38,483 nt of DNA from Helicostylum pulchrum (GCA_025677825.1 JAIXMO010000103.1:1-38483); one strand, 5' to 3'; shown: positions 1-10,814, numbered from the stretch's first letter. Notes: generated from the sequence alone by a model not told the origin. Translations and numbers: made by a program.

Positions 1-33
1 ATCTAAATAGGGAAGTAAATAGGGTTATTACAG

Positions 34-378
34 TCGGTACCATTAATATCTTTTTGGTATAATAATGTACTACGAGTAGTCATGGGAAAACTTATGACCA
101 CAACGGGTGATATTTTAGATTCAGCCGTAAATCATGCACAAAAAATGTCAATGCAAAGTAAAGAGATTCAACAAATTGGACACGATTTAGCTATTGAGAA
201 TTTGGAGAAATTAGATGAATATCGATCTGATTTAAGAGTAAATTATTTAGAAGGCATTAAGAATTGGCAAGAATGTTATAATGAACAAGACGATTATACA
301 TTTACACCTATTAAGTCAACTGGCGAAGGATTATTAATTGAAGGAAATAGTGTTTATTCTAAACCAGATGACGAATAA
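34..378 (+). CDS. 3'-terminal exon of an unrecognised gene (5' part outside window)
   Basis: The frame is open from about base 19 and ends at TAA 376-378. Bases 31-33 are CAG preceded by a T/A-rich stretch with an in-frame TAA at 16-18, so I read an intron acceptor at 33 and a terminal exon from 34. The ATG at 82 is then internal. The exon starts with a hydrophobic stretch (VPLISFWYNNVLRVV) followed by a hydrophilic, helix-prone tail rich in Q, E, N and K, ending in KPDDE. This would suit a protein with a C-terminal cytosolic tail after a membrane segment. I do not recognise the family. It is convergent with the glucanase gene, with only 12 bp between the stop codons. Confidence 0.5.
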   Translation, partial: SVPLISFWYNNVLRVVMGKLMTTTGDILDSAVNHAQKMSMQSKEIQQIGHDLAIENLEKLDEYRSDLRVNYLEGIKNWQECYNEQDDYTFTPIKSTGEGLLIEGNSVYSKPDDE

Positions 379-390
379 ATATCTGTAATT

Positions 391-2069
391 TTATCCCTCT
401 GTTTTTGTACTAGTAGTATTATTATTATTATTAATTGCACAATGATTTGCACGTAAATTTACATTTTTAGGTGCAAATCCTTGTTTCCATGCTAATAAAT
501 AATCCCAATGAGGATTAACATGATCTTCAGTCTTATAAGTCCAATAGAACCACCCAACACCTACTTCATATGCATCCATTTGCTTTTCCATAAACTTTAA
601 TAAGAATTCTTTATAGTGAGGCGTCCATGTATTCCAATCATCAACACCTTTACATGTACATTCTGGGCATACGGGTTGAGTAGGCGCTCCTTCTTGATTT
701 AATGTACCATCGTATCTTGCTCCAAGTCCAACTCCATTTAAATATTTACCACAATCATTTGTTGCAATAGAGAATTCTCCTACCATAGTAGGTCCAGCAT
801 CAGCATTAGCGTCTTTCAAGTCTTGTCTCCAGGCAGTACAAGGGAAGTCTGCTTGTAATTCTCTGGGCATAGAGACTAGACCATTATTAAAGATCATGTA
901 TAAATGTGTTTCTATAATAAAGTAACTGTCAATAAATAAATAAATAAATATAAACATAAACATATATATTTACCCAACATGACTCGTTCATATAATTTAC
1001 CAAAGAAACCATTCCATGTTTTAAGTGGGTAGAATCCATCATGATAAGTTAAAAGAGGACCTTTACCAGGACCTAATAGTTTTCTAATAGCATTATAACT
1101 TTCAGCATACCAGCTCTTGACCTTTTCTGGGGGAATTTGCATCATAGCAGGTTCGTTTAGTACACCAAATAAGGGAACGACATTAGACCACTCTGGTTTA
1201 GAAAAGAAGCGAATCATTTCAGTTATAATTTGAATTGTGCGTTGAGCATTAACATCACCATCGGTACCGTTCAAGAAGCCGATTTCACCAGATTTCCCAG
1301 AATGATTCCAGCCATTTTGAGAACCAGGAGCAGTGTGAAGCTCTACCATAACACGGAGTCCATACTTGCGAGCCCATTGGATACCCTTGATCAAATACTG
1401 CCAGGATTCAAATGCTACATAAGGTTCATCCGGTGTGACCTGAACAGCCCAATGTCCCGTTGGAATACGTACATGGTTAAATCCCATTTCGGCAATGTTC
1501 TTGAAGTCGGCTTCGGTGATAAATGTCTCATAATGCTCCTTGAGTTGTCTCTTGGCTTCTTGCGGCCCCAAGTGTTTACAAAGGTGATACTCATCCATTA
1601 ATGTGACATTTTGTTCAAATATTTTAGGTGTAATAAATGGTTCAAGTACAAGCCATCCGCCTAAATTAATACCACGCACTGGATCTCCTTGGTCATACCG
1701 AAACTTTTCTGTCAGTGGTGGTGCATATGGGTTAACCCGGGCTGTATCATCAAATGGATCTCGGTAATCTGGAGAGCTTGGTGTAACTATTTTAGGCTTA
1801 ACTTCTTGCTGTTTATCTTGCTTTGTAATAAGACCACATAAAACAAGTGGTACAATAATAGCTGCAAGTACTGCCAATGTTGCAAAGGTGACAAGTAAGG
1901 CTACTCTGGTTTTACTTTGTTTAAACCTTCCCCATGCTGTACGAGGTGCTTCCATTGTTTCTTTACTTTGAAGTGGCGATTCTTTTCTCTCAATATCCTC
2001 TGGATTAATCTCTACTTTTCTTCTCTCTTCTGTAACATTGACCGTAGACGAAGATGATGTATTATCCAT
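391..2069 (-). CDS. Membrane-anchored GH5 exo-beta-1,3-glucanase
   Basis: Two exons, 2069-974 and 911-391; the 62-nt intron has donor GTAAAT at 973 and acceptor TATAG at 912. Spliced length 538 aa. A hydrophilic N-tail of about 55 residues is followed by one transmembrane segment (about residues 56-81), giving a type II (signal-anchor) topology with the catalytic domain outside. GH5 landmarks in order: GINLGGWLVLEPFITP, FNHVRIPTGHW, ELHTAPGSQNGWNHSG, the acid/base Glu in GVLNEP (about E306), THLY after the splice, and the nucleophile Glu in GEFSIATNDCGKYLNG (about E411). Family knowledge: such enzymes (ExgD type) release glucose from beta-1,3-glucan in wall remodelling. An in-frame GTG lies 9 nt upstream (2078), but the ATG at 2069 is the better start. 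A noncoding intron may lie further upstream (GTATAT at 2160 to TTACAG at 2110). Confidence 0.9.
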
Positions 2070-2436
2070 ACTGGGCACTTCTGATAGTCTATCGACTTGA
2101 TCTGTAAGTTATATACACAAGAAAGAAGAACAAAGTGAGTAATTCTTGTTAATTATATACCGTTTTTTTTTAACTTTCTTACTTTGCATAATTTCTGTTT
2201 ATTATTGTTATTATATGTATTTATAAACCTAGATTTTCATTCAAATTCAAACGAGAGAAAAAAAAAAAGAGAAAAAGACTTTATTAAGAAAGGGAAATAA
2301 TTTCTTGTCTTTTTATTAACTTAATAACGCCGAGTCTGTATATGACATATATACAAACAACACAAAACAAAAAAACAAAAAAAAAACAAAAAAAAAGAGC
2401 ACAAATAGTAATCAATGCGCAAATAAAAAAAAATAA
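2070..2436. other. Intergenic: glucanase upstream region and ypt1 3' flank
   Basis: The 367 bp contain A/T homopolymers and two A-rich blocks (about 2254-2275 and 2365-2397). Nothing coding is seen. The part next to 2069 serves the glucanase; the part next to 2437 is the 3' UTR of ypt1. Confidence 0.5.
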
Positions 2437-3238
2437 TTAACAACAACCACCACTTTGCTTAGGCTCAAGAGCGGCACCTTGTCCAACCTTTACAGTTGAT
2501 TTAGCTTGTGTTTGTTGCATAGTAGAACCCATTCTATCTTTAATTTGCTTGGCCATAGTCAAGAAAGCTTGTTCAACATTAGTGGCATCCTTGGCGGATG
2601 TTTCCAAAAGTGGTATCTTTAATGACTCTGAAAACTCCTTTGCTTGCTCAGTTGTAACAACTTTTTTATCAACCAAATCGCTCTTATTACCAACTAATAA
2701 TTTGTTGACTCCTTCTGCTGCGTATCTATCAATTTCTTGTAACCATTGCTTTACGTTATTGAAAGAATCCTCGTCTGTAACATCATAGACAACAATGATA
2801 CCGTGAGCACCACGGTAATAAGAAGAAGTGATGGTACGGAAACGTTCTTGACCTGCAGTATCCCACTATAAGAAACAAACAAAAATGTTGTTAGTACGAA
2901 CCCCCTTTTTCTTTTTCTTTTTATAATATATCTTTATTACAATTTGAAGTTTGACGGTTTTTCCTTCTAATTCAATAGTTCTAATTTTCTACAAAGATAA
3001 TTAATATAAGCGTAAAGAAAAAAAATAAAAATATTACTTACAAAATCAACACCAATAGTTGAGATATAACTTTCTGTGTAAGTATCATCGGCAAAACGAA
3101 GTAAAAGACAAGACTTTCCAACACCAGAGTCACCAATTAATAAAAGTTTAAACAAATAATCGCTAAACAAACAAAGTTTAGATGAAAATATAAGAAATAA
3201 AAGTTAACGGGTTCAACTACTTACTATTCGGGATTCAT
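2437..3238 (-). CDS. ypt1: Rab1/Ypt1 small GTPase
   Basis: Four exons: 3238-3225 (a 14-nt microexon coding MNPEY with a split codon), 3162-3042, 2988-2941 and 2865-2437; total 203 aa. All G motifs are present: P-loop GDSGVGKS, switch I Thr in [22 protein letters not shown] and ETSAKD. The C-terminus GGCC is a double-cysteine prenylation signal. N-terminal [10 protein letters not shown] and the KIRTIEL effector region are Rab1 hallmarks. Family role: ER-to-Golgi and autophagosome traffic. The start is fixed by the microexon: without it the frame would begin in intron sequence at 3170. The gene shares an 855-bp divergent spacer with the sugar transporter. Confidence 0.96.
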
Positions 3239-4093
3239 GGTTACTAATAAGTTAAGTTATAAATGTATATATAATTAGGAGAGATGAAAAAAAAAAAAAA
3301 GAGAAAAAGAAAAAGAAAAAAAAAAGGGTGCTTTTTGGCAACTGAATAAGGCAAAAAGTCACGAACACGATAGCAGCCAATCATCATCGTGCATGACTAT
3401 TGCTATCATCATCATCATTACATTCTTTTTGTGCTTTTTAACTTTTATTTTTTTTAAGCCTCATATTATAATAAATCTCTGCAATAACTGTTCATAAATA
3501 TAAAATCAATAGCTTGAATAGTTACAAGTAGAAAATAAAATACATTGCTTACCTGAAGACTAACAAAAATAAAATAAAAACCAAGTCTAAACAGAAAAGG
3601 CATGATCACTCTATTGCATATAAAGCGTCATCCCAAAAGATAGGATAACATGAGCCCTCGGCGTTTATATAAACTGCAAGTTATTTCCCTCCAGTTATCC
3701 TAAAAGGCATTCTAGACCTTTCAAGCGCTTCAAACAACGCCCGAATTCACTTGTGATATTAATACATTATTGGTGTAACTTGATTTACGGAACAAACAAT
3801 CTAAACGTAATTCGTTTTTCAGCGAAAAATTTAAGCTTAAACGATCCGTATTTGTTTAAAACATAAGGATCATAATGACAGTACGTAGAACCGGGAAATC
3901 AGAGAGACTATACAATACTACGTTACTTTTAACTTTTTTTTTTTTTTTCGCGTATTTTTTTTTCATACTGCCATAGATGTGACTTCTCATCTTAACATAC
4001 TACGGAGATCTCCAAAGATAAAAGAAGAAAGTAAAGTTTTTCAACATCAACGTCTTTCTTTCTCTCTGTTTAATTCTTTTTTATTCTTTCTAA
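3239..4093. promoter_or_regulatory. Divergent promoter region, ypt1 / sugar transporter
   Basis: No open frame of note. A strong TATA-like palindrome (TTTATATAAA, 3664-3673) sits almost exactly midway, about 420 bp from each start codon. It is flanked by an 8-bp inverted repeat, AGGATAAC (3642-3649) and GTTATCCT (3694-3701), which carries GATA-type cores. A CT-rich tract (about 4050-4092) directly precedes the transporter ATG, typical of fungal transcription starts. Long A runs lie near 3288-3325. Which gene the TATA element serves cannot be read from sequence. Confidence 0.5.
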
Positions 4094-5611
4094 ATGGCTG
4101 ATAAGATTGCTGACTACGATACCAAGTCGTTAGAATCTGTCACTGTAATTCGTAGAGGCGGTAGAAGATCACTCTACATGTCTGGTATCATTGCTGCTGG
4201 TGGTGGGTTTGTCGTTGGCTTTGATTCGGGTGCTATATCTGGTATTATGGTTCTTCAGCCATTTATTGACCGCTTCTTAAACGTACAAGCTACTTATCGT
4301 GAGGCACTTTTAGTAGCCATTATGTTACTAACTGCTACTATTGGTGGTTTAGCTTCAGGCAATATTTGTGGTAAATTATTTTATTTCTTTTTTACTCTTT
4401 TTTTTTTACTAACATCTATTATAGATTCTATCGGTCGTAAATATACTATTCTTCTTGGTACTGGTGTATTTGCCCTGGGTGCTTTATTTGAAACTATCGG
4501 TATGAACTTTGGTATGCTGATGGCTGGTCGTATCTTTGTTGGCTTCGGTGAAGGTTTTTTAACCAACGCGATTCCCCTTTATCATACTGAGATCGCACCC
4601 CCTGATATCCGCGGTAGGTTAATTACGCTATTTAGTGCTACTGCATCTGTAGGTACTATTGTTGGCTACTTTGTTAATTTTGGTACTTCGTACCTCACAA
4701 GTGATTGGGCATGGCGTCTTCCTTTCCTTATCCAGTTGGTTGTTTGTGTTCTGTTGGCTTCCGTTTACTTTCTACCCTTTTCTCCTCGTTGGCTTATCGA
4801 TAAAGGTCGTAAAGAAGAAGCGTTACACGTCATTGCTAAACTTCACGAATCAACTATCACCGATCCCGAGGTCCTGAACGAATACAACTGTATATGTGAA
4901 GAAATTGAAGTGGAGCGGTCATTCGGTAGTCGAACATATATTGAGTGCTTCCGAGGAACAAATTTGAAACGTACAATGTTTGCTCTTTTCACTGGTAATG
5001 GCGCTGCTTTTACTGGTACTTATTCTATCAGTTACTATTCTCCTCAAATATTTCAGCAAGCGGGTGTTGGCAGTACTGCCGTTTCTTTAGCTACTAGTGG
5101 TGCTAGTAGTATTCTTGTCTTGATCGTCTCCATCGTTACATTGTTCGTAATTGATAAATTGGGTCGTCGTGGTATCTTTGCTTCTGGTGCTGCAATTATG
5201 GGCATATCGATGTACATTGTAGGAGCCTTGTTCCAAGCATATTACGTAGTAGATGACCAGGGTGTTGTGACTATTAGCAGTATTCCAGTATGTGGAGCCA
5301 TTATTGCCTTTGTCTTTCTTTTCCAAGGTACTTATGCTTACAGTTGGGGACCCGTTGCTTATATCTACCCAGCTGAAATTTCCAACACGCGTACGCGTGC
5401 AAAAACGATTGGTCTTGCCTATGGTCTTAACTGGGCTGTTGGTATCTTTATGACTTTTGTTATGCCAATCTTTATGACCGAAACTATTTATGGTGGCTAT
5501 TACTTCTTTGGTGCTTGTTGTACTGTCTTGTTTGCAGGTAGTTTCTTTTTGCCAGAGACAAAAGGAAAAACCCTGGAAGAGATTGATCGCATGTTCAATC
5601 CTATCAAATAA
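4094..5611 (+). CDS. MFS sugar transporter (hexose transporter family)
   Basis: Two exons, 4094-4370 and 4425-5611, giving 487 aa. The 54-nt intron (GTAAAT at 4371, branch-like TTACTAAC, TATAG at 4424) is a multiple of three and has no stop, so it also reads through. Removing it restores the conserved D-x-x-GRK turn (DSIGRK) expected after TM2, whereas retention would insert 18 mostly hydrophobic residues. Other sugar-porter signatures: GFDSGAISG in TM1, GRIFVGFGEG, SPRWLIDKGR, DKLGRRGIF, WGPVAYIYPAEI and PETKGKTLEEID. Twelve membrane segments are expected. Substrate is probably a hexose but cannot be fixed from sequence. A CT-rich leader precedes the ATG. Confidence 0.93.
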   Translation: MADKIADYDTKSLESVTVIRRGGRRSLYMSGIIAAGGGFVVGFDSGAISGIMVLQPFIDRFLNVQATYREALLVAIMLLTATIGGLASGNICGKLFYFFFTLFFLLTSIIDSIGRKYTILLGTGVFALGALFETIGMNFGMLMAGRIFVGFGEGFLTNAIPLYHTEIAPPDIRGRLITLFSATASVGTIVGYFVNFGTSYLTSDWAWRLPFLIQLVVCVLLASVYFLPFSPRWLIDKGRKEEALHVIAKLHESTITDPEVLNEYNCICEEIEVERSFGSRTYIECFRGTNLKRTMFALFTGNGAAFTGTYSISYYSPQIFQQAGVGSTAVSLATSGASSILVLIVSIVTLFVIDKLGRRGIFASGAAIMGISMYIVGALFQAYYVVDDQGVVTISSIPVCGAIIAFVFLFQGTYAYSWGPVAYIYPAEISNTRTRAKTIGLAYGLNWAVGIFMTFVMPIFMTETIYGGYYFFGACCTVLFAGSFFLPETKGKTLEEIDRMFNPIK

Positions 5612-6572
5612 CTTTTTATATATCTAGGTATACGAAACAAAAAGATGTATTTTTAACTAACTTTATACTTTACCCATTTTTTTTCTCTCTACTATGTTAT
5701 CTGTACGTCTAATAAATCCTAACAATCTGGCTTCGCCTCTGGTTCTCAAGGTAGGAAAAGGGTCAGTCAAACTCTCTCTCTCTCTCTCTCTCTCGGTGGC
5801 ATTCAAACATACAAGTACCGGGTCCCTGCTCTTTCTCCTATCCTTCTTCCTTTGGGTCCTTTCTTTTTTTTTGCGTTGGGGACTATGCGTTGCTGGTGGA
5901 AAAAAAAATTCTTTTTATTATTTCTTTTTGTACATTGAAGGACAATCGAGGGGTGCTAGACTTTATGTCGGCTGAGATTAAACCCTTAAGAGCGGATCAT
6001 GATAATACATGCGACGCCACGAGTTCCCATTTGTACATTTCATACCACCAACCTTTCCCCCTTTCCTTTATACCCTTTTATACCCTTTATTTTATTTTTA
6101 TAGATGCAACAGGTAATGTATAACCCCTTTTTCTATATTTGCTCATTCTAGTTTTCCTTTCCTTGGTTGGTGGTCTTCTTCTTTCTATCCTGCTCACAGC
6201 ATTATTTTTTCTTCTTTTTTACTCTTGGGCTTGTTCTTTTTTCAATTCGTTTATATTTGCAGTGCTGTTTTTTTCTGCGAATATGTAATAAAATTTCTAC
6301 TTTACCTTGCTTTAAAAATTTACGTTTCTTTTTATTAAATGCCTTTTTTACGAATATGTCTACTAAATATGAGCCTATGTTCTGTGTTCTTGTTTGTAAG
6401 ACATGTCAAACTAAATACGTGTATCATCAGTGTACACAGTCGACTTTGGGAACCAACTGTTCCGACCAACAGAAAAAAAAAATAGATTTGTGACTTTTGG
6501 GCCCTACTTTTTTTTTCGTACTTTTTTTCCCTCTTTTTCTTTCCTAAATAAAAACGCGAATATATAAAAAAA
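5612..6572. other. Intergenic, pyrimidine-rich; transporter 3' flank and prp39 promoter
   Basis: Contains a (CT)n tract (5772-5794), repeated TATACCCTTT units (about 6069-6089), and many T-rich stretches on the plus strand. Open frames here (for example 5694-5975 and 6167-6493) are runs of F, L and S from the pyrimidine bias, with no domain signal. A/T-rich sequence with a TATATAAA element (6559-6566) just precedes the prp39 ATG. Confidence 0.5.
5772..5794. repeat. (CT)n microsatellite
   Basis: About 11 uninterrupted CT units in the spacer between the transporter and prp39; purely dinucleotide. Confidence 0.9.
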
Positions 6573-8678
6573 ATGTCCATGAAATCAACCGATGCTAATG
6601 CGACTGAATGGGATCGCCTTTGGAAAGTAGTACGTGATACACCCGACAACTTTACTGCCTGGGAACAATTGATTCGAGTAGCCGAAGCAGCAGAAGGGGG
6701 CATCACAAAACTATCCCCACCAGAAAATATAACTCGTTTAGAAAGTGTATACGATAGCTTTTTATCAAAGTTTCCCCTTTGTTTTGGTTATTGGAAGAAA
6801 TACTCTGACTGGGAATTAGCCGTCAATGGAGATGAAGGTGCCGAAAAAGTAAATACATTTTATAAGCAGACATTGTATTGTCCCATCTAACCCTTCCCCC
6901 CTTATTTTTTGATAGATTTTCGAAAGAGGTGTAGCTGCTATTCATAACTCTATTGACCTTTGGAATCAATACATTGACTTCAAAATGTCTCACTCTGCTT
7001 CGAACGATGATATTGAAAGGTACTTTTTATTCTTTAACAATCTACTCCTTTCTAAGAAAAAAAAAACTTTTTCATTGTAGTTTATTAGAGCGTGCTGCAT
7101 CTTGTATTGGTTTAGATTTTCTTGCACATCCTTTCTGGGATAAATATATTGAGTTCGCTGAAACACGACTTGCCAACCCTAAACGTGTTCTTAAACTTTT
7201 AGATCGTATTGTATTGATTCCTATGCATCAGTACGCTCGTTATTATGAGAAGTGGCGCGGACTCCGCTCATCTATTAAACCATCTGAGGCTATAGATCCT
7301 TTGGCATTAGAAGTATTTTATAAAGAAATTCACGAAGCAAAAGGTGATGCTTTAACACCTGAGGAAATGGAAGCTGCATTAAAGGAAAAACTTGATGCTC
7401 AAACATTAGATGTATATAAAAAGACACAAGAAGGAACAAATAAACGTTGGGTTTACGAAGCTGAAATTAAACGTCCTTATTTCCATGTCAAGCCCTTGGA
7501 TAGACCTCAGTTGCAGAACTGGTCCAAGTATCTTGATTTTGAAGAAGCAACAAATGAAATACCACGTATACGTGCACTTTATGAACGATGCTTGGTGCCT
7601 TGTGTAATTATATACTTCACTATCTTTTTTTTTTTATATCTGTAATTAATTCTATTTTTTTGTTATTATTAGGCTCAATATGAAGAGTTCTGGTTACGTT
7701 ATGGTCAATGGTTAACAAATCATAATTTACTAAGTGATGCTAGATATGCTTACGAAAGAGCTGCATTTAAATTCCTGCCTAGAGATCGCTGTAATGCAAA
7801 GATAGCACTTGCTTTAATTCAAGAAGAAGAGGGAAACATAGAAGAGGCTAGAAAAACATATACAACTATTTTAGAATCAAGTAAAATATCAAACTCAACT
7901 TGTATAGTAAAATGAAATTTAACTCTTTTATATATAGTGCCTACACATATCGAAACAATTTTAAACTTGATACATTTCGAACGTAGACAGGATCCAACCG
8001 TATTTGAAACAATTATTAATACCTATATTAATTCCAATCAATTGGGTGAATCTGCTAAAGCTTTTCTTACCATTCAATATATTAGATTTTTGCAACAGGT
8101 TAGTATAATTTTTTTTTATTGTAATGTTGCACTCTGACACCAGTATAATTAGATCAATCAACCTGATAAAGCCAGACAAACATATTCAACATCATCTACT
8201 TTATATCCCAGTAGTAAATTCTTTTGGATGAACTATATCAATTTCGAGCTTGGATTTTATGGTAAATAGTAACAATAATAATAATAGTAGTAGTAGTAGT
8301 GATATTTATACGTATTGTAATATAGATGCATCATCAGAGGAACGTATCTTGGAAGTATTTGAAAAATGTCGTACGCATTTGAACAAAGACTTACAAAAGG
8401 AAATTAATGTCAAATTTAGAGAATTCCTTTTGGAACGCGGTAACTCAGTTAGTAACCTTAATAGAAACCCTGCCAGTGTCTCTACAGAGTTTCCTCCAGA
8501 GAAGCAACCCAATTTAAAACGTCCTGCTGAGGATATAACTTATCCTTACGCAAAGCAATCTCGTTTCGAAGCTCCCACACAACAACCTTACGGCTATTCA
8601 TATCCTCAACAACCCCAAACCTATGCTAATACTGATTACTACTCTCAACAACCTCAGCAACAGCCTTGGCAATCATAG
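6573..8678 (+). CDS. prp39: Pre-mRNA-processing factor Prp39 (U1 snRNP, HAT repeats)
   Basis: Seven exons: 6573-6848, 6916-7019, 7081-7603, 7673-7880, 7938-8098, 8153-8261, 8326-8678; the sum closes in frame at 577 aa. HAT (half-a-TPR) repeats run through most of the protein; landmarks are YWKKYSDWE, FERGVAAIHNSIDLW, LLERAASCIGLDFLAHPFW, RYYEKWRGL, RPYFHVKPLD, RALYERCLVPCAQYEEFW and LIHFERRQ. These match Prp39, a structural U1 snRNP protein needed for 5' splice-site recognition in fungi. The C-terminus is low-complexity Q/P/Y-rich. Intron 6 (8262-8325) carries AAT and AGT triplet runs. The gene is convergent with the BRCT gene, 81 bp between stops. Confidence 0.9.
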
Positions 8679-8759
8679 ATGATATTGTATTTAATAAAAC
8701 AAACAAAACAAAAAAAAATTAAATAAAAGAAAAAGGTTGTATTCCAATATTTTTTATTT

Positions 8760-9162
8760 TTACTTTTGCCTACTCATTTCCCTTTCATATGCATTTGCAT
8801 CTGGCATTACTACATCATTAAGTACTCGCGTAGCATTAATAGCCGCTTGGCGCCGTTGACGAATATTAACTGATCCTTCCTCTGTACTATTACTAGACTG
8901 CCCAGGGGAACGATAACGCAAAGTACAACATGGCGGTAAAGTATTTATATCCATCCATCGCTCTAGCTCGGCAACAAGTAAATTTGTTCGCCCTGCACAA
9001 GCGTCTAATATAGGTTTTTCCATTGGTATAAATATGTATCGACTATCTCCTGCACAATCCATGACTTCCCATAACTGATAGCAATCTTCTAGCCAGAGAT
9101 GATTTACTATCGTAATCCCAGTGAACTCTTTAGCTTTAGTATATTTATTACTTACTGCCCTA

Positions 9163-9200
<38 letters not shown>

Positions 9201-10743
9201 ATTTAGTTTTAAAAACTATTTATAAAAATGTATACTTTACCTTCCACAAATAAGATGCGTCGTTTCTGAGTTTATAGCAGGTTCGTATCTGGCTCCTAAT
9301 GCTGTAACTAATCGACGTAAATAATACCTTGTTACATTTCCGTACCCTGCAATCGCTATCACCTATTTTTATATACATATATATATAAAACCCCAAGTAT
9401 TACGTTAACACTTCATGTTGAGAAAAAAACACTACACATTTACTTACGTTATTCTCCATACCAGGCAATCCTCCCGGAGGTGTTGGATAATCCAGTAATG
9501 TAGATAAAGGCGAATTATAATGTCCTCTCGACAACGTGTTGGTAACCCACCATAAACTTGCAATTAACTTTTGATCTTTCAAAGCCATTCTACATTCTGC
9601 CGTTGCTCTATCCTTCAATATAACAATCGTAACTTCCTGATGTCTATAATGCTCTGAAATGGTACCGCCTGCTCTCACAATCGCTTCTTCCAACACTATC
9701 TTAAAATCCTCTTTTATATTGATATCATTACCGAAATAAATAACCTCGTCTTCAAACACCATATTATGATCTCCTCCGCCAGATATTAGTTCTTTATCAT
9801 AGTACGGATATAATTTAGCTGGTGTAGGGTTATTTTCATAATATACAATAGGATCAGGAAAGCGAAACAAATCAGTACTAATCTTTTTCTTGTACCGAAA
9901 GCATTCATCCAGCCATTGTGGTAACACAGCCGGGATCTTTAATTCAATGCATTGATTATATTGAACCTAGAGAAAAAAAAGTCAGTACTTTTCGATATCT
10001 CCTTTATTTCCTTACCCCTCTTGGATCGACGCATATCAAATGTGTTAGATCTGTAGTAATATCAAATCGAAGTAACCCACCGAACCTCTTGACCTCATTG
10101 GTAATAGCATCTCTATTATCATCTGGTAGCTACAGATAATATATATAAGTACTGCTGATTCAAACAAGAATTTCAAATATATTTTTTTTACATCTAGTAG
10201 CAAAATAACTGTGCCGGATAAGAATTGATTTAAAACTGGAGAGTAATTCGATACACTATAAAATGATCAATAACTGTTATAACATACTAAGCAATTATCT
10301 TACTCATGTACAAATCCATTTGATACCGCTTTCTCTACCCATAAAGGCTAAACATAAATCAGTATATTCTTTTTTTTTTCTTTAAAAAAAAGAAAGTTTC
10401 TCCTTACTGTAACCGATTCTACGTTTTCATGACAACTAAACGGATATAACTGGCGTGCAGATACATACAAGGTAGGTATTAAATCCTCTGGAATTTCCTC
10501 TGTATCGTAAAAACTACCTTCTGGTTTACCGCCATTATTTCTTAACAAATTTCTTAGCTAATAAAAATGTCAATATATCAACTGGTTTTTTTATTGTTTT
10601 TCTCACTCTACTCTTATTTTTTGAGATTCTGGAAGTGAATCGTCTATTACATAAACTACATTTCGAAAAAGATCAACCGTCTTTTTGTCATTTATACGTC
10701 TTCCGAACTTGATTTTTTTCTTTGGTTGGTTCTCTTCATTCAT
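8760..10743 (-). CDS. Tandem-BRCT protein of the Rtt107/Brc1 type
   Basis: Eight exons: 10743-10612, 10557-10408, 10347-10304, 10255-10192, 10129-10016, 9966-9448, 9362-9241, 9159-8760; closes in frame at 514 aa. Four BRCT-like units: about residues 22-110 (LRNNGG, PLWVEKAVSNGF), 118-195 (GGLLRF, THLICVD, VLPQWLDECF), 240-325 (ARAGGT-like turn, SLWWVTNTL) and 342-430 (THLICG, NHLWLEDC). The tail QRRQAAINATRVL-NDVVMPD resembles the segment after BRCT4 in Rtt107/Brc1 proteins. Those act as scaffolds at damaged replication forks by binding phosphorylated histone H2A. The ascomycete proteins have a further C-terminal BRCT pair, not seen here. Intron 7 has a 35-nt T tract at its acceptor. Identification is by pattern, so orthology is only moderately sure. 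Confidence 0.72.
9164..9198 (-). repeat. 35-nt homopolymer (A on plus, T on minus) at a splice acceptor
   Basis: On the coding (minus) strand this is an uninterrupted T35 ending 1 nt before the TAG acceptor of intron 7 of the BRCT gene. It occupies almost half of that 81-nt intron and acts positionally as the polypyrimidine tract. Confidence 0.9.
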
Positions 10744-10814
10744 TTTTTTTTTGTAAAAATAAAAAAATAAAATAAACGTCAAAACCAGTTTTTTTTCCCA
10801 AGAAAAAAAAAAGG

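Noticed and set aside
2070..2160. In-frame upstream extension of the glucanase through a possible intron (2160-2110)
   Set aside because: Joining the candidate upstream ATG exon to this acceptor gives a stop a few codons later, so at most it is a 5' UTR intron.
5087..5326. Antisense open frame within the sugar transporter
   Set aside because: Shadow of a well-supported coding exon.
5694..6493. Open frames between transporter and prp39
   Set aside because: Composition is F, L and S from a pyrimidine bias, the overlapping frames compete on both strands, and no domain or splice pattern supports them.
6335..6706. Minus-strand open frame over the prp39 start
   Set aside because: It overlaps the first prp39 exon, which has clear homology, and its own sequence has no recognisable features.
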